Positions 7,078-15,472 of a stretch of DNA of 64,000 bases are shown here, in pieces; position 1 is the first letter of the stretch, and each line of letters begins with the position of its first letter. The DNA lies in contig JAEUHK010000092.1 of NCBI GenBank assembly GCA_016795465.1, positions 62,001-126,000 on the forward strand, given 5' to 3'. The notes beneath the pieces are model-generated. The model made no database searches. It was not told the DNA's origin and was given only the letters and a program-made list of their open reading frames with translations. Position numbers and translations under genes: made by a program. This DNA is from Verrucomicrobiaceae bacterium. Lineage in GTDB: Bacteria; Verrucomicrobiota; Verrucomicrobiia; Verrucomicrobiales; Verrucomicrobiaceae.

Positions 7078-9426
7078 ATGATGAAGCGACTTTTGCTCCC
7101 CCTTCTCGCGTTTTGCTCCGCTGCCGCTCAATCCGGTGCGCCGGTGGGCAAGTTTCAGCAACTTGAGCAGATGCTGCCGACGCCGAATGGGCAGCGCATC
7201 GCGTCGGGGGCGGCGGGGACGGGCTACTGGCAGAATACGGCGGACTATGTGATCGACGCGGAGCTGGATGATGTGAAGCGCAGCCTATCGGCGAAGGCGA
7301 CGGTGACTTACCACAACGCGTCGCCGGACACGCTGGACTATCTTTGGGTTCAGCTGGACCAGAACTACTTCGCACATGATGCGGACATGCGGGCGGTGCC
7401 GAACACGAAGCGTGGCATTGATCCGGCGAAGATCAGCTACGCGGCAGTGGACCGGTTGCTGGCGTATGAAGAGTATGATGGTGCCTTGAAGATCAGCAGC
7501 CTCACCGACGCGGCGGGCAAGGAGCTGCAGCATGCCATTGTGAAGACAATGATGCGCATCGATCTGCTGCAGCCGCTGAAACCGGGTGGCGAGTTCGTTT
7601 TCAAGATCGCGTGGAATTTTCCGATCAATGACGGCAGCCGCATCGGGGCGCGGACGGGCTACGAATACTTCGAGGAGGACAAGAACTGCATCTACACCAT
7701 CGCGCAGTGGTTTCCTCGCATGGCGGCCTACACGGACTACGCGGGCTGGATGCACAAGCAGTTCCTCGGCACGGGCGAGTTCACGCTCGAGTTCGGTAAT
7801 TATGAGGTGCGCCTCACGGTGCCGGACGATCACGTCGTCGCTGCGACGGGTGTGTTGCAGAATGCGGAGGCCGTTTTGACCGCGACGCAGCGCGAGAGGC
7901 TGGCGAAGGCGGAAAAAGAGACGCGGAAACCGGTTTTCATCATCACGGCGGACGAGGCGAAAGCGGCGGAGAAGGGCAAACCGAAGGGCAAGAAGACCTG
8001 GGAGTTCAAAGCGGCCAAGGTGCGTGACTTTGCCTTCGCCAGTTCACGGAAATTCGTGTGGGACGCGATGGCGGTCGAGGGCACGAAGGTGGATGGCAAG
8101 CCGGTGATGGCCATGTCGCTCTACCCGACGGTGGCGATGCCGCTGTGGGACAAATACTCGACGCATGCCATCGCGCACACGATCGAGGTGTATTCGAAGT
8201 TCACCTTTGATTACCCCTATCCCGTCGCGTGGTCGGTGAACAACAAATACGTCGGCGGCATGGAGTACCCGATGATCTGCTTCAACGGTCCGCGTCCGGA
8301 AAAGGACGGCACTTATCCCGAGCGCACAAAGTATGCGCTGATCGGCGTGGTGATTCATGAAGTGGGACACAACTGGTTCCCGATGATCGTGAACAGCGAC
8401 GAGCGGCAGTGGACGTGGATGGACGAGGGGTTGAATTCATTCGTCGAATACCTCGCGGAAGAAGAATGGGAGAACGATTGGAAGCATCGCCGCGATGAGC
8501 GCGGCATGGTCAGCTACCTGCGCAGCACAGATCGCGTGCCGGTGATGACGAACAGCGAAAGCATCGCCGACCTCGGCCCGAACGCCTACGGCCAGCCGAC
8601 AGCGGCGCTGAACATCCTGCGCGAGCACATTCTCGGTCGCGAGCTTTTCGATCACGCCTTCAAGACCTACTCGCGTCGCTGGATGTTCAAGCGGCCGACG
8701 CCCGCCGATTTCTTCCGCAGCATGGAGGACGCGAGCGGTGTGGACCTCGACTGGTTCTGGCGCAGTTGGTTTTACAGCGTCGATCATGTTGATGTGTCCA
8801 TCGACGAGGTGAAGTGGATGCAGCTCGACACTCGCGATCCCGCGGTGGAGAAGAAAAAGAAGAAGCAGGAAGAGGACGAGCTGCCGAAGACGCTCACGGA
8901 GGAGCGAAACTACCCGCTGCCGAAGCGCGTGGACCGTTTTCCGGAGCTGAAGGACTTCTACGACAGCTTTGACGAGACGACGGTGCTGCCGAGCGAAAAG
9001 AAGAAATACGAAAGCCTCATCAAAGAGCTCAAGGAAGAGAAAATCGATCCCAACCTGCTCCAGACGAAACATAACTTCTACCTCGTGGAGCTCAGCAACC
9101 TCGGTGGGATGCTCACACCGGTGATTTTGAAGGTCGATTACACCGACGGAACGTCAGAGGAGATGAAGCTTCCGGCGGAGATCTGGCGTTTTGACACGCG
9201 AAAGGCCTCCAAGATGATCTTCACGAAAAAGGAGATCAAAGCGATCACCTTTGACCCCCGCGAGGAGCTCACCGACACCGACATCGAGAACAACCACTGG
9301 CCGCGTCGTCCCGTGAAAAGTAAATTCCAGCTCTACAAGGACGACAAGGCCCCGAATCCGATGCGCGAGATCACCAAGCCGGAGAAGGCAGAAGACGAAA
9401 AGAAGGACAAAAAGGACACCAAGTGA
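7078..9426 (+). CDS. M1 family metallopeptidase, secreted
   Basis: 782 residues with an N-terminal signal peptide (MKRLLLPLLAFCSAAAQ). The zinc site is clear: HEVGHNWF, then 'WMDEGLNSF' with the third-ligand Glu in the HExxH-18-E arrangement. 'VGGMEYP' precedes it, corresponding to the GxMEN substrate motif with a changed last residue. An N-terminal beta domain and a long charged C-terminal tail rich in Lys/Glu/Asp (after about residue 590) follow the usual plan of this PVC/Bacteroidota type. It would cleave N-terminal residues of peptides outside the cytoplasm. The next gene starts with GTG overlapping this stop codon (GTGA), so the two are coupled. Confidence 0.92.
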   Translation: MMKRLLLPLLAFCSAAAQSGAPVGKFQQLEQMLPTPNGQRIASGAAGTGYWQNTADYVIDAELDDVKRSLSAKATVTYHNASPDTLDYLWVQLDQNYFAHDADMRAVPNTKRGIDPAKISYAAVDRLLAYEEYDGALKISSLTDAAGKELQHAIVKTMMRIDLLQPLKPGGEFVFKIAWNFPINDGSRIGARTGYEYFEEDKNCIYTIAQWFPRMAAYTDYAGWMHKQFLGTGEFTLEFGNYEVRLTVPDDHVVAATGVLQNAEAVLTATQRERLAKAEKETRKPVFIITADEAKAAEKGKPKGKKTWEFKAAKVRDFAFASSRKFVWDAMAVEGTKVDGKPVMAMSLYPTVAMPLWDKYSTHAIAHTIEVYSKFTFDYPYPVAWSVNNKYVGGMEYPMICFNGPRPEKDGTYPERTKYALIGVVIHEVGHNWFPMIVNSDERQWTWMDEGLNSFVEYLAEEEWENDWKHRRDERGMVSYLRSTDRVPVMTNSESIADLGPNAYGQPTAALNILREHILGRELFDHAFKTYSRRWMFKRPTPADFFRSMEDASGVDLDWFWRSWFYSVDHVDVSIDEVKWMQLDTRDPAVEKKKKKQEEDELPKTLTEERNYPLPKRVDRFPELKDFYDSFDETTVLPSEKKKYESLIKELKEEKIDPNLLQTKHNFYLVELSNLGGMLTPVILKVDYTDGTSEEMKLPAEIWRFDTRKASKMIFTKKEIKAITFDPREELTDTDIENNHWPRRPVKSKFQLYKDDKAPNPMREITKPEKAEDEKKDKKDTK

Positions 9427-9929
9427 TTTGGAGAGCCATCATTCTTCTCCTTTGGATGACCGTGGGAGCGCGGGCGCATTCGCTGCACCAGTCCACGGCG
9501 GAGGCGGAGTGGAACGCGGAGACGAAGAAGCTCGAGGTGAGCCTGACCGTCTTCGTGAATGACCTCGAGCTGGCTCTGATGCGGCAGAGCGAACGGGAAA
9601 TGCGGGTAGAGAAGACGGCGGCGACGGTGTTTGATGCACAGACGCGGCTCTACCTGGCCAAGTCCTTCGTCGTGACCGACGCGGCAGGCCAGCCGGCGAA
9701 AATCGAGTGGCTGGGACGCGAGCTGGATGCCGGGACGCAAAAGTCCGATGAGCCGACGATGACGCTGTTTTTCGAAATCGCGCTGCCGGAAGGCTTGCAG
9801 GGCGTTTCGGTGCTTGATGCGGTGTTTGGCGACCTTTTCGCCGACGAGGTGAATTTGCTGCTGGTGCGCCGTGGGGCGGAAAAGACGCAGTTGCTCTTCA
9901 AAAGAGGGGATGCGCCACGGAAGTTGTGA
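9423..9929 (+). CDS. DUF6702 family exported protein
   Basis: 168 residues starting at a GTG that overlaps the M1 peptidase stop. A signal peptide (to about residue 18, GARA) is followed by 'HSLHQSTAEAEWN....LEVSLTVFVNDLELAL', the hallmark opening of DUF6702, and then a small beta-rich domain. DUF6702 proteins often follow an M1 aminopeptidase gene in Bacteroidota, which supports the assignment. Function is unknown; it is probably a periplasmic partner or accessory of the peptidase. Confidence 0.75.
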   Translation: MIWRAIILLLWMTVGARAHSLHQSTAEAEWNAETKKLEVSLTVFVNDLELALMRQSEREMRVEKTAATVFDAQTRLYLAKSFVVTDAAGQPAKIEWLGRELDAGTQKSDEPTMTLFFEIALPEGLQGVSVLDAVFGDLFADEVNLLLVRRGAEKTQLLFKRGDAPRKL

Positions 9930-9997
9930 GGGTGAGAGACGTTTGAACTGTCTCTTTTCAAGTTTCGAAGCCTCACTAGGCTCGCCGTCATCCCGCC

Positions 9998-12214
9998 ATG
10001 CAACCGCTCGCGCCTACGAAAGCACCTTGTTGCTGCTCCGCTCCGAAGTCGGAAGCGGGCCCGGCGACTTGCGCCAGCCCCGTGGATACGAAAACGGCCG
10101 CCTACATCTGCCCGATGTGCGAGGGCGTGGGTTCGAGCAAACCCGGTGCCTGCCCGAAGTGCGGCATGGACCTCGAAAAGAATCCGCTCGCGGTCAGCAG
10201 CACGCCTGAGTGCTGCGGTGATGGCGGCGATTCGGAGTTGAAGGAGCTGTGGTGGCGGCTGCGGTGGGGCTCTTTGATGACGCTGCCGGTCGTGGTGCTC
10301 AGCATGGGCATGGACCTGCCCGTGATCCGCGACATCCCCGCGGATGCCTCGGCGTGGATGCAGCTGGTGTGGGCCACGCCGGTGGTGTTTTGGTGCGGCT
10401 GGCCGCTGCTGGTGCGCTTTGCCCGCTCCTTTGCCACGCTGAAGACAAACATGTTCACGCTCATCGGTCTCGGCGTGCTCTCGGCGTGGGTTTACAGCAC
10501 GCTGGTGGTCGTCGCGCCGGACCTGCTGCCGCACAGCGGCGGTCACGGGCATGCGCCGGTGTATTTTGAAAGCGCCGCGGTGATCACGGTGCTCGTTATT
10601 CTCGGCCAGTTGCTCGAATCGCGTGCTCGTCGCGCCACCGGATCGGCTATCGAGTCGCTCATGAAGCTCGCTCCGCAGACGGCGCATCTCGTGGATGGCT
10701 CTGTCGAGAAAGAGATCCCCCTCGATGCCGTGAAGCCGGGCGATGTGCTGCGCATCAAGCCCGGGGGCAAAATTCCCGTCGATGGCCTCGTGCTCGAAGG
10801 CGTCTCGACCATTGATGAATCGATGCTCACCGGCGAGCCGATGCCGGTGATGAAGAAAGACGGCAGCCGCGTCACCAGCGGCACCGTGAATGGCAATGGC
10901 ACGCTCTTGATGAAGGCCGAGCGAGTCGGCGCGGACACGCTTCTCAGCCAGATCATTGCTCTCACGGCCCAGGCGCAGCGCAGCCGTGCTCCGGTGCAGC
11001 GGCAGGCGGATCGTGTTTCGTCATGGTTTGTGCCCGTCGTGGTCTTGATCGCGATGTTGACCTTCCTCGTGTGGTGGGAGTTTGGACCGCAGCCGAGCCT
11101 GGGCTTTGCCATCGTCAATGCGGTGGCGGTTTTGATCATCGCCTGCCCCTGTGCGCTTGGCTTGGCCACGCCGATGGCGGTGACCACCGGCATGGGTCGC
11201 GGGGCGCAGCTCGGGGTGCTCATCAAAGACGCTGAGACTCTCGAACGCCTCGGCACCATCGACACTATCATGCTCGACAAGACCGGCACGCTCACGGAGG
11301 GCAAGCCAAGCGTCGTTGAGGTGCATCCCCTGCCCGGTTTGTCCGCTCGCGATCTCCTTGCCTGCGCCGCGGCGGTGGAAGCGGCCAGCGAGCATCCCAT
11401 CGCCAGCGCCATCGTGGCCGCTTCGAAGGAGCGAAACATCCAACTGGCTAAGGTGAAGGACTTCCAGGCCGTTCCCGGCGGCGGCGTGCTCGGCACGGTG
11501 GGCGACAAGGAGGTCTTCGTGGGCCAGGCGGCCTTCTTGAAGAAAAATGGCGTCTTCATCGACGCGGAGTGCTCCACACGCTCCGCCGAGTTGCAGGCCA
11601 GCGGCTTCACCGTGGTGCTCGTCGTGCTCGATGGCCGCCCGCTCGGCCTCATCGCCCTCACGGACAAGATCAAGGAAAGCACCAAGCCGGCGATCGAAGC
11701 TCTTCATGGCCTCGGATTGAAGTTCAAGATGCTCACGGGCGACACCCGCTCCACCGCCGACCGCGTGGCAAAGGACCTGCGCATTGATGAAGTGGCCGCC
11801 GAGCTCAGCCCGCATGATAAACTCGTGCACGTTTACCAAATGAAGGAGCAGGGCCGCCATGCCGCGTATGTCGGCGATGGCATCAACGACGCCCCCGCGC
11901 TCACTGGAGCGGATGTGGGCATCGCGATGGGCACCGGAACGGATGCCGCGATGCACAGCGCCTCCGTCACCCTCGTGAAAGGCGACCTCCGCGGCCTGCA
12001 TCGTGCCTTCACCCTCAGCCGTGCCACGCTGCGCATCATCCGGCAGAATCTCGCCTTCTCCTTCCTCTACAACGCCATCGGCATCCTCATCGCCGCCGGC
12101 GTGCTGTATCCCTTCACCGGCCGCCTGCTCAGCCCCATGCTCGCCAGCGTGGCGATGTCGATGAGCAGCCTCACGGTGATCCTGAACTCGCTGCGTTTGC
12201 GCTGGTTCAAATAA
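9998..12214 (+). CDS. copA: Copper-type P1B ATPase
   Basis: 738 residues. An N-terminal heavy-metal-binding domain at about residues 35-61 (YICPMCEG...GACPKCGMDL) replaces the usual HMA domain, and a Cys-rich stretch, CCCS, precedes it. The ATPase core has TGEPMPV, the transport motif IACPCALGLATP, the phosphorylation site DKTGTLTEG, SEHPIASAI (nucleotide-binding HP) and GDGINDAPAL. The last two membrane helices have YN and MSMSS, the signature pattern for Cu(I) pumps. It would export Cu(I) from the cytoplasm. No copper chaperone or regulator gene is adjacent. Confidence 0.93.
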   Translation: MQPLAPTKAPCCCSAPKSEAGPATCASPVDTKTAAYICPMCEGVGSSKPGACPKCGMDLEKNPLAVSSTPECCGDGGDSELKELWWRLRWGSLMTLPVVVLSMGMDLPVIRDIPADASAWMQLVWATPVVFWCGWPLLVRFARSFATLKTNMFTLIGLGVLSAWVYSTLVVVAPDLLPHSGGHGHAPVYFESAAVITVLVILGQLLESRARRATGSAIESLMKLAPQTAHLVDGSVEKEIPLDAVKPGDVLRIKPGGKIPVDGLVLEGVSTIDESMLTGEPMPVMKKDGSRVTSGTVNGNGTLLMKAERVGADTLLSQIIALTAQAQRSRAPVQRQADRVSSWFVPVVVLIAMLTFLVWWEFGPQPSLGFAIVNAVAVLIIACPCALGLATPMAVTTGMGRGAQLGVLIKDAETLERLGTIDTIMLDKTGTLTEGKPSVVEVHPLPGLSARDLLACAAAVEAASEHPIASAIVAASKERNIQLAKVKDFQAVPGGGVLGTVGDKEVFVGQAAFLKKNGVFIDAECSTRSAELQASGFTVVLVVLDGRPLGLIALTDKIKESTKPAIEALHGLGLKFKMLTGDTRSTADRVAKDLRIDEVAAELSPHDKLVHVYQMKEQGRHAAYVGDGINDAPALTGADVGIAMGTGTDAAMHSASVTLVKGDLRGLHRAFTLSRATLRIIRQNLAFSFLYNAIGILIAAGVLYPFTGRLLSPMLASVAMSMSSLTVILNSLRLRWFK

Positions 12215-12244
12215 TCGGCACAGATTGGGCCTCGATACCCATCC

Positions 12245-13129
12245 ATGTCCGACCTCAAGACCTACCTCGCCCAGCGCTGCCAGACGATTGATGCCGCGCT
12301 CGATCAATGCATCCCGTCCGCCGAGACGCGTCCCGTTTCGCTGCACAAAGCCATGCGGCACAGTGTGTTCGCGGGTGGAAAGAGGCTGCGGCCGATCCTC
12401 ACGCTGGCGACGGCGGAGGCTTGTGGAGGTTCGCTGGAGAATGCGATGCCGAGCGCCTGTGCTGTCGAATGTCTGCACACCTACTCGCTCATTCACGATG
12501 ACCTGCCGTGCATGGACGATGACGACATGCGCCGCGGCGTTCCCACCTGCCACATTGTTTTTGGTGAGGCCATTGCGCTGCTCGCGGGTGATGCGCTCCA
12601 GGCGCTGGCCTTTGAATTGACGGCGAAAACGCCCGCCACCAGCCGCCACACCGCCGCGAACATGGTTTCTGAGCTCGCCCGCACCGCGGGGAGTTTGCAT
12701 CTCGTCGGTGGACAAGTGGCCGACCTCGAAGGCGAGCAAAAGAAACTGCCGCTTGATGACTTACGCTTTGTTCACGAGGGCAAAACAGCCGCTTTGCTCA
12801 CCACAAGCATCAAACTGGGCGCAATGAGCGCTGATGCCACGGCGGAGCAATTGAAGGCGCTGCATGACTTCGGCATGGCCACCGGCCTCGCCTTCCAAAT
12901 CATCGACGACATCCTCGACGTGACGCAAACAAGCGAAAAGCTCGGCAAGAGCGCCGGGAAGGACGTGGCATCAGAAAAGAGCACGTACCCGGCTCTCATG
13001 GGTCTCGATGCCTCGCGGGCGGAGGCGCATCGCCTCACGACAGCAGCTCATGAGGCACTGACGATCTTTGGCGAGAAAGGCACGCGGCTTCGTGAGCTGG
13101 CGGACTACCTCTTGAACCGCGATTATTGA
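12245..13129 (+). CDS. ispA: Short-chain polyprenyl diphosphate synthase (farnesyl/geranylgeranyl type)
   Basis: 294 residues. The first aspartate-rich motif is DDLPCMDDDDMRRG, of the DDx4D kind usual in bacterial farnesyl diphosphate synthases. The second is DDILD. 'GGKRLRP' near residue 40 and 'GKTAALL' in the middle are also standard. It condenses isopentenyl diphosphate with allylic diphosphates to supply isoprenoids such as quinone side chains. The chain length of the product cannot be set with certainty, so the symbol is provisional. It lies 30 bases after the copper ATPase gene but is unrelated in function. Confidence 0.88.
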   Translation: MSDLKTYLAQRCQTIDAALDQCIPSAETRPVSLHKAMRHSVFAGGKRLRPILTLATAEACGGSLENAMPSACAVECLHTYSLIHDDLPCMDDDDMRRGVPTCHIVFGEAIALLAGDALQALAFELTAKTPATSRHTAANMVSELARTAGSLHLVGGQVADLEGEQKKLPLDDLRFVHEGKTAALLTTSIKLGAMSADATAEQLKALHDFGMATGLAFQIIDDILDVTQTSEKLGKSAGKDVASEKSTYPALMGLDASRAEAHRLTTAAHEALTIFGEKGTRLRELADYLLNRDY

Positions 13130-13136
13130 AATCAAC

Positions 13137-14678
13137 TCACCTCACGGGCGTCCAGCGCAGGCGGAAGAACTGCCGCGTGGTGGGAAGCGACGGGCTTGTC
13201 CAGGTGTGGTTGAAGCTCGGGGCACCATCGGCGGTGCGGAAGGTCTCCACACTCGTCCACCCGGTGGTGAGGTCCGGAGCGGTTTCGAGCGTATAGCTCG
13301 CCTGCGGGTCGAGCGAGGTGGCATCCACGAAGAGCTGGCCGCCCGTGATGCGCGACGCGAGGCGAGGTCCGATGCCGGGCACGGCCTGCCAGGCTAGGGC
13401 AAAATCATGCGCATCGGTGTCAGCGGTGACTTCGAGGCAGTATTGCCCCGGTGGCAGATGTCGCAGGAAAAGATGCTCCACATTGTCCACCGCGCTCGTG
13501 GAGCTGCTGAGCAGCACACCGGCACTGAAGCCGGACGCGGCGTAGAGCTTCAATGTGAGGTCGGGGAGGCTGGAGAAGTAGGTTCCGAGGTCATTGGTGA
13601 TTTCACGATGCCACACGAGCGCGACGGAAAAGGTCTCCGCGACACTTCCCTCCGGCACTGTGAAAAAGTAGCGGCGGCCGGAGGCATTCGTGGTCGTGGT
13701 TACGAAGTCCCATCCCTGTATCGAACGCTCCACACCGCTCGAATGAGGCTGCTGGCCGGCATTCAGCAAGTGCCAGGCATGGTAGAGATCGAGCTCGCCA
13801 GCGCCGAAGACGTCATCATAAGGCTCCGCGTTGGCATCACGCTGCCACTGCGGCAGTTTTTGCTTCGACGCCGCGGCGATGAGCACGGCCTTGATCACCT
13901 GCTGACGCTCCGCGGCGGCATTTCCAGAGGCGATGGCCTCTTGCAGCAAAGCGGCGGCAGACCCGGCGATGACTCCTGAGGCATAGCTCGTGTATTCCAC
14001 ATCCACGACGAGGTCCGGCTTCATGCGTCCGATGCCATCGGTGGTGGTTCCGGTCTGGCTGTGAACGGCGGAACGCGTCCCGGCAGTGATGGCGTGGTAG
14101 GTGCTGCCCAGTAGCGGTGCGAGCGAGCCTCCTGACAAACCGGTCGCAGCGATCCGCCGGTCACGATCGAGCATGAAATCGAAGGCGCGGATGGCTTTGA
14201 GGTCCTCAGCGGCATCTCCGAGGCTGCCAGCCCAGCTGTGATTCTGCACGCGCCCCGGAAAAACCTCCGGCGCGATGCCATCCGTCAGCCGTGAGATGAA
14301 ATCAATGGCGGTGTAGTTGTGAATCTCCGTGGCTCCGCGAGCGACACCGATGCCACTGCCGTAGAAAAAGGTGGCCACCGCGGCCGCATGGCCCAGCTCC
14401 GTGCCTGCGCCGGATTTTGGATGGAAGGTTTTGCCCGCAAAGGTGCCGATGCCGGCAAAGGGATCAGGCCCGCCCGCTTGTGGGAGATAATTCGGCGGTG
14501 AGACGATGTTATTGGCCTCGGATTGAACGAGCACAATTCCTGCGCCGGTGGGCATTGCTGTGCCGAGTTCCGCGGCGAGCTTCGTGTGGCCGATGTCAGA
14601 CAACCAGTCCGCCCGCACCGCATGGCATGCCAGCGGCAGGAGGAGGCAAAAAAGCTGGCGGTGGGTGATCGGCATCAC
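13137..14678 (-). CDS. Divergent S8 (subtilisin-like) protein, secreted
   Basis: 513 residues with a signal peptide. It keeps S8 landmarks: 'ELGHAAAVATFFYG' (catalytic His strand), 'NHSW' (oxyanion Asn), 'MKPDLV' and 'TSYASGVIAGSAAALL' (nucleophile Ser helix). At the position where the first catalytic Asp is expected (V-x-D-T/S-G) it has 'GIVLVQSEAN', with no Asp. It is either inactive or uses another acidic residue. The C-terminus (about 400-513) has a jelly-roll-like stretch and a 'YTLETAPDLTTGWT' module often seen at the end of secreted verrucomicrobial proteins. It converges with the prenyl synthase gene, 8 bases apart. Confidence 0.75.
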   Translation of the reverse strand: MMPITHRQLFCLLLPLACHAVRADWLSDIGHTKLAAELGTAMPTGAGIVLVQSEANNIVSPPNYLPQAGGPDPFAGIGTFAGKTFHPKSGAGTELGHAAAVATFFYGSGIGVARGATEIHNYTAIDFISRLTDGIAPEVFPGRVQNHSWAGSLGDAAEDLKAIRAFDFMLDRDRRIAATGLSGGSLAPLLGSTYHAITAGTRSAVHSQTGTTTDGIGRMKPDLVVDVEYTSYASGVIAGSAAALLQEAIASGNAAAERQQVIKAVLIAAASKQKLPQWQRDANAEPYDDVFGAGELDLYHAWHLLNAGQQPHSSGVERSIQGWDFVTTTTNASGRRYFFTVPEGSVAETFSVALVWHREITNDLGTYFSSLPDLTLKLYAASGFSAGVLLSSSTSAVDNVEHLFLRHLPPGQYCLEVTADTDAHDFALAWQAVPGIGPRLASRITGGQLFVDATSLDPQASYTLETAPDLTTGWTSVETFRTADGAPSFNHTWTSPSLPTTRQFFRLRWTPVR

Positions 14679-14803
14679 GAGTCGAATTGAGACGCATCAG
14701 CCCTGCGGAGTGCTGAATGCTGCAGCGAGGGTTTTTACCATACAGTGACCGCAAGGGCACGCGAAGCTTGCCGCGTCCGAAGAACGCGTCTAAGGCCTTG
14801 CGC

Positions 14804-15418
14804 ATGAAATTCGCCCTTGGAGTCCTTCTCGCCGCCGTCGCTGTTTTCACCTGGGAGGCGCTTTCGTGGACGGTGCTTGGGTGGCATGAGAGCGCATGGA
14901 GGCAGTTTCGCGATGAAGGCGCGATGGAACAGATCTTTGCGCCATCGATGACCAACGCCAACACCCAGGTGAGCAGCGGCGCGGGCATCTATGTGATGCC
15001 CGCGGAGCCGCGGCATTCGAAGCACGCCACGCCGGAGGAGATCCGGAAAGCCGAGGCGGACTACGCCAAGGCCCGCGAGAACGGCCCGTGGGTTTATGCC
15101 ATCGTGCGTCCGGGGCGTCGGGAGGTGAGCATGGGATCGAATTTGCTGGTTTCGTTCATTCGAACGCTCGTGTGCGCCACCTTGATCGCGGCAATGCTCT
15201 CGCAGGCAATGCTGAGCTACCCGGGCCGCATCTGTTTCGTAGCCGCAGCAGGCCTTTTTGCCGGCTTGGTGAGCGATCTGCCGATGTGGATCTGGTTTGA
15301 GAACCCGGGCCGCGATACCATCGTGAACGTGGCCGATCATTTCATCGCCTGGATCCTCGGTGGCGTGCTCATGGGCCTCTTCGTGGGCAAGGATGTGGTG
15401 ATCACGAAGGGCGTTTAA
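14804..15418 (+). CDS. Unknown integral membrane protein
   Basis: 204 residues from the ATG at 14804, chosen because it puts a hydrophobic helix (MKFALGVLLAAVAVF) at the N-terminus. An upstream ATG at 14717 would add an implausible basic leader. The first helix is followed by a soluble loop of about 100 residues, then three further hydrophobic segments (about 120-140, 147-165 and 175-195). No recognised family. It is followed 54 bases downstream by a glycosyltransferase-like membrane protein in the same direction, so they may be co-transcribed. Confidence 0.7.
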   Translation: MKFALGVLLAAVAVFTWEALSWTVLGWHESAWRQFRDEGAMEQIFAPSMTNANTQVSSGAGIYVMPAEPRHSKHATPEEIRKAEADYAKARENGPWVYAIVRPGRREVSMGSNLLVSFIRTLVCATLIAAMLSQAMLSYPGRICFVAAAGLFAGLVSDLPMWIWFENPGRDTIVNVADHFIAWILGGVLMGLFVGKDVVITKGV

Positions 15419-15472
15419 GCCCGTGGCGCATCTCTGCTGGCAAAAACGCCTCCGCAGGCGAAAATCCGCGCC

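Noticed and set aside
11021..12739. 572-codon minus-strand frame across the copper ATPase and ispA genes
   Set aside because: It overlaps two clear genes antisense, and its His/Arg/Gly-rich translation is typical of a shadow frame.
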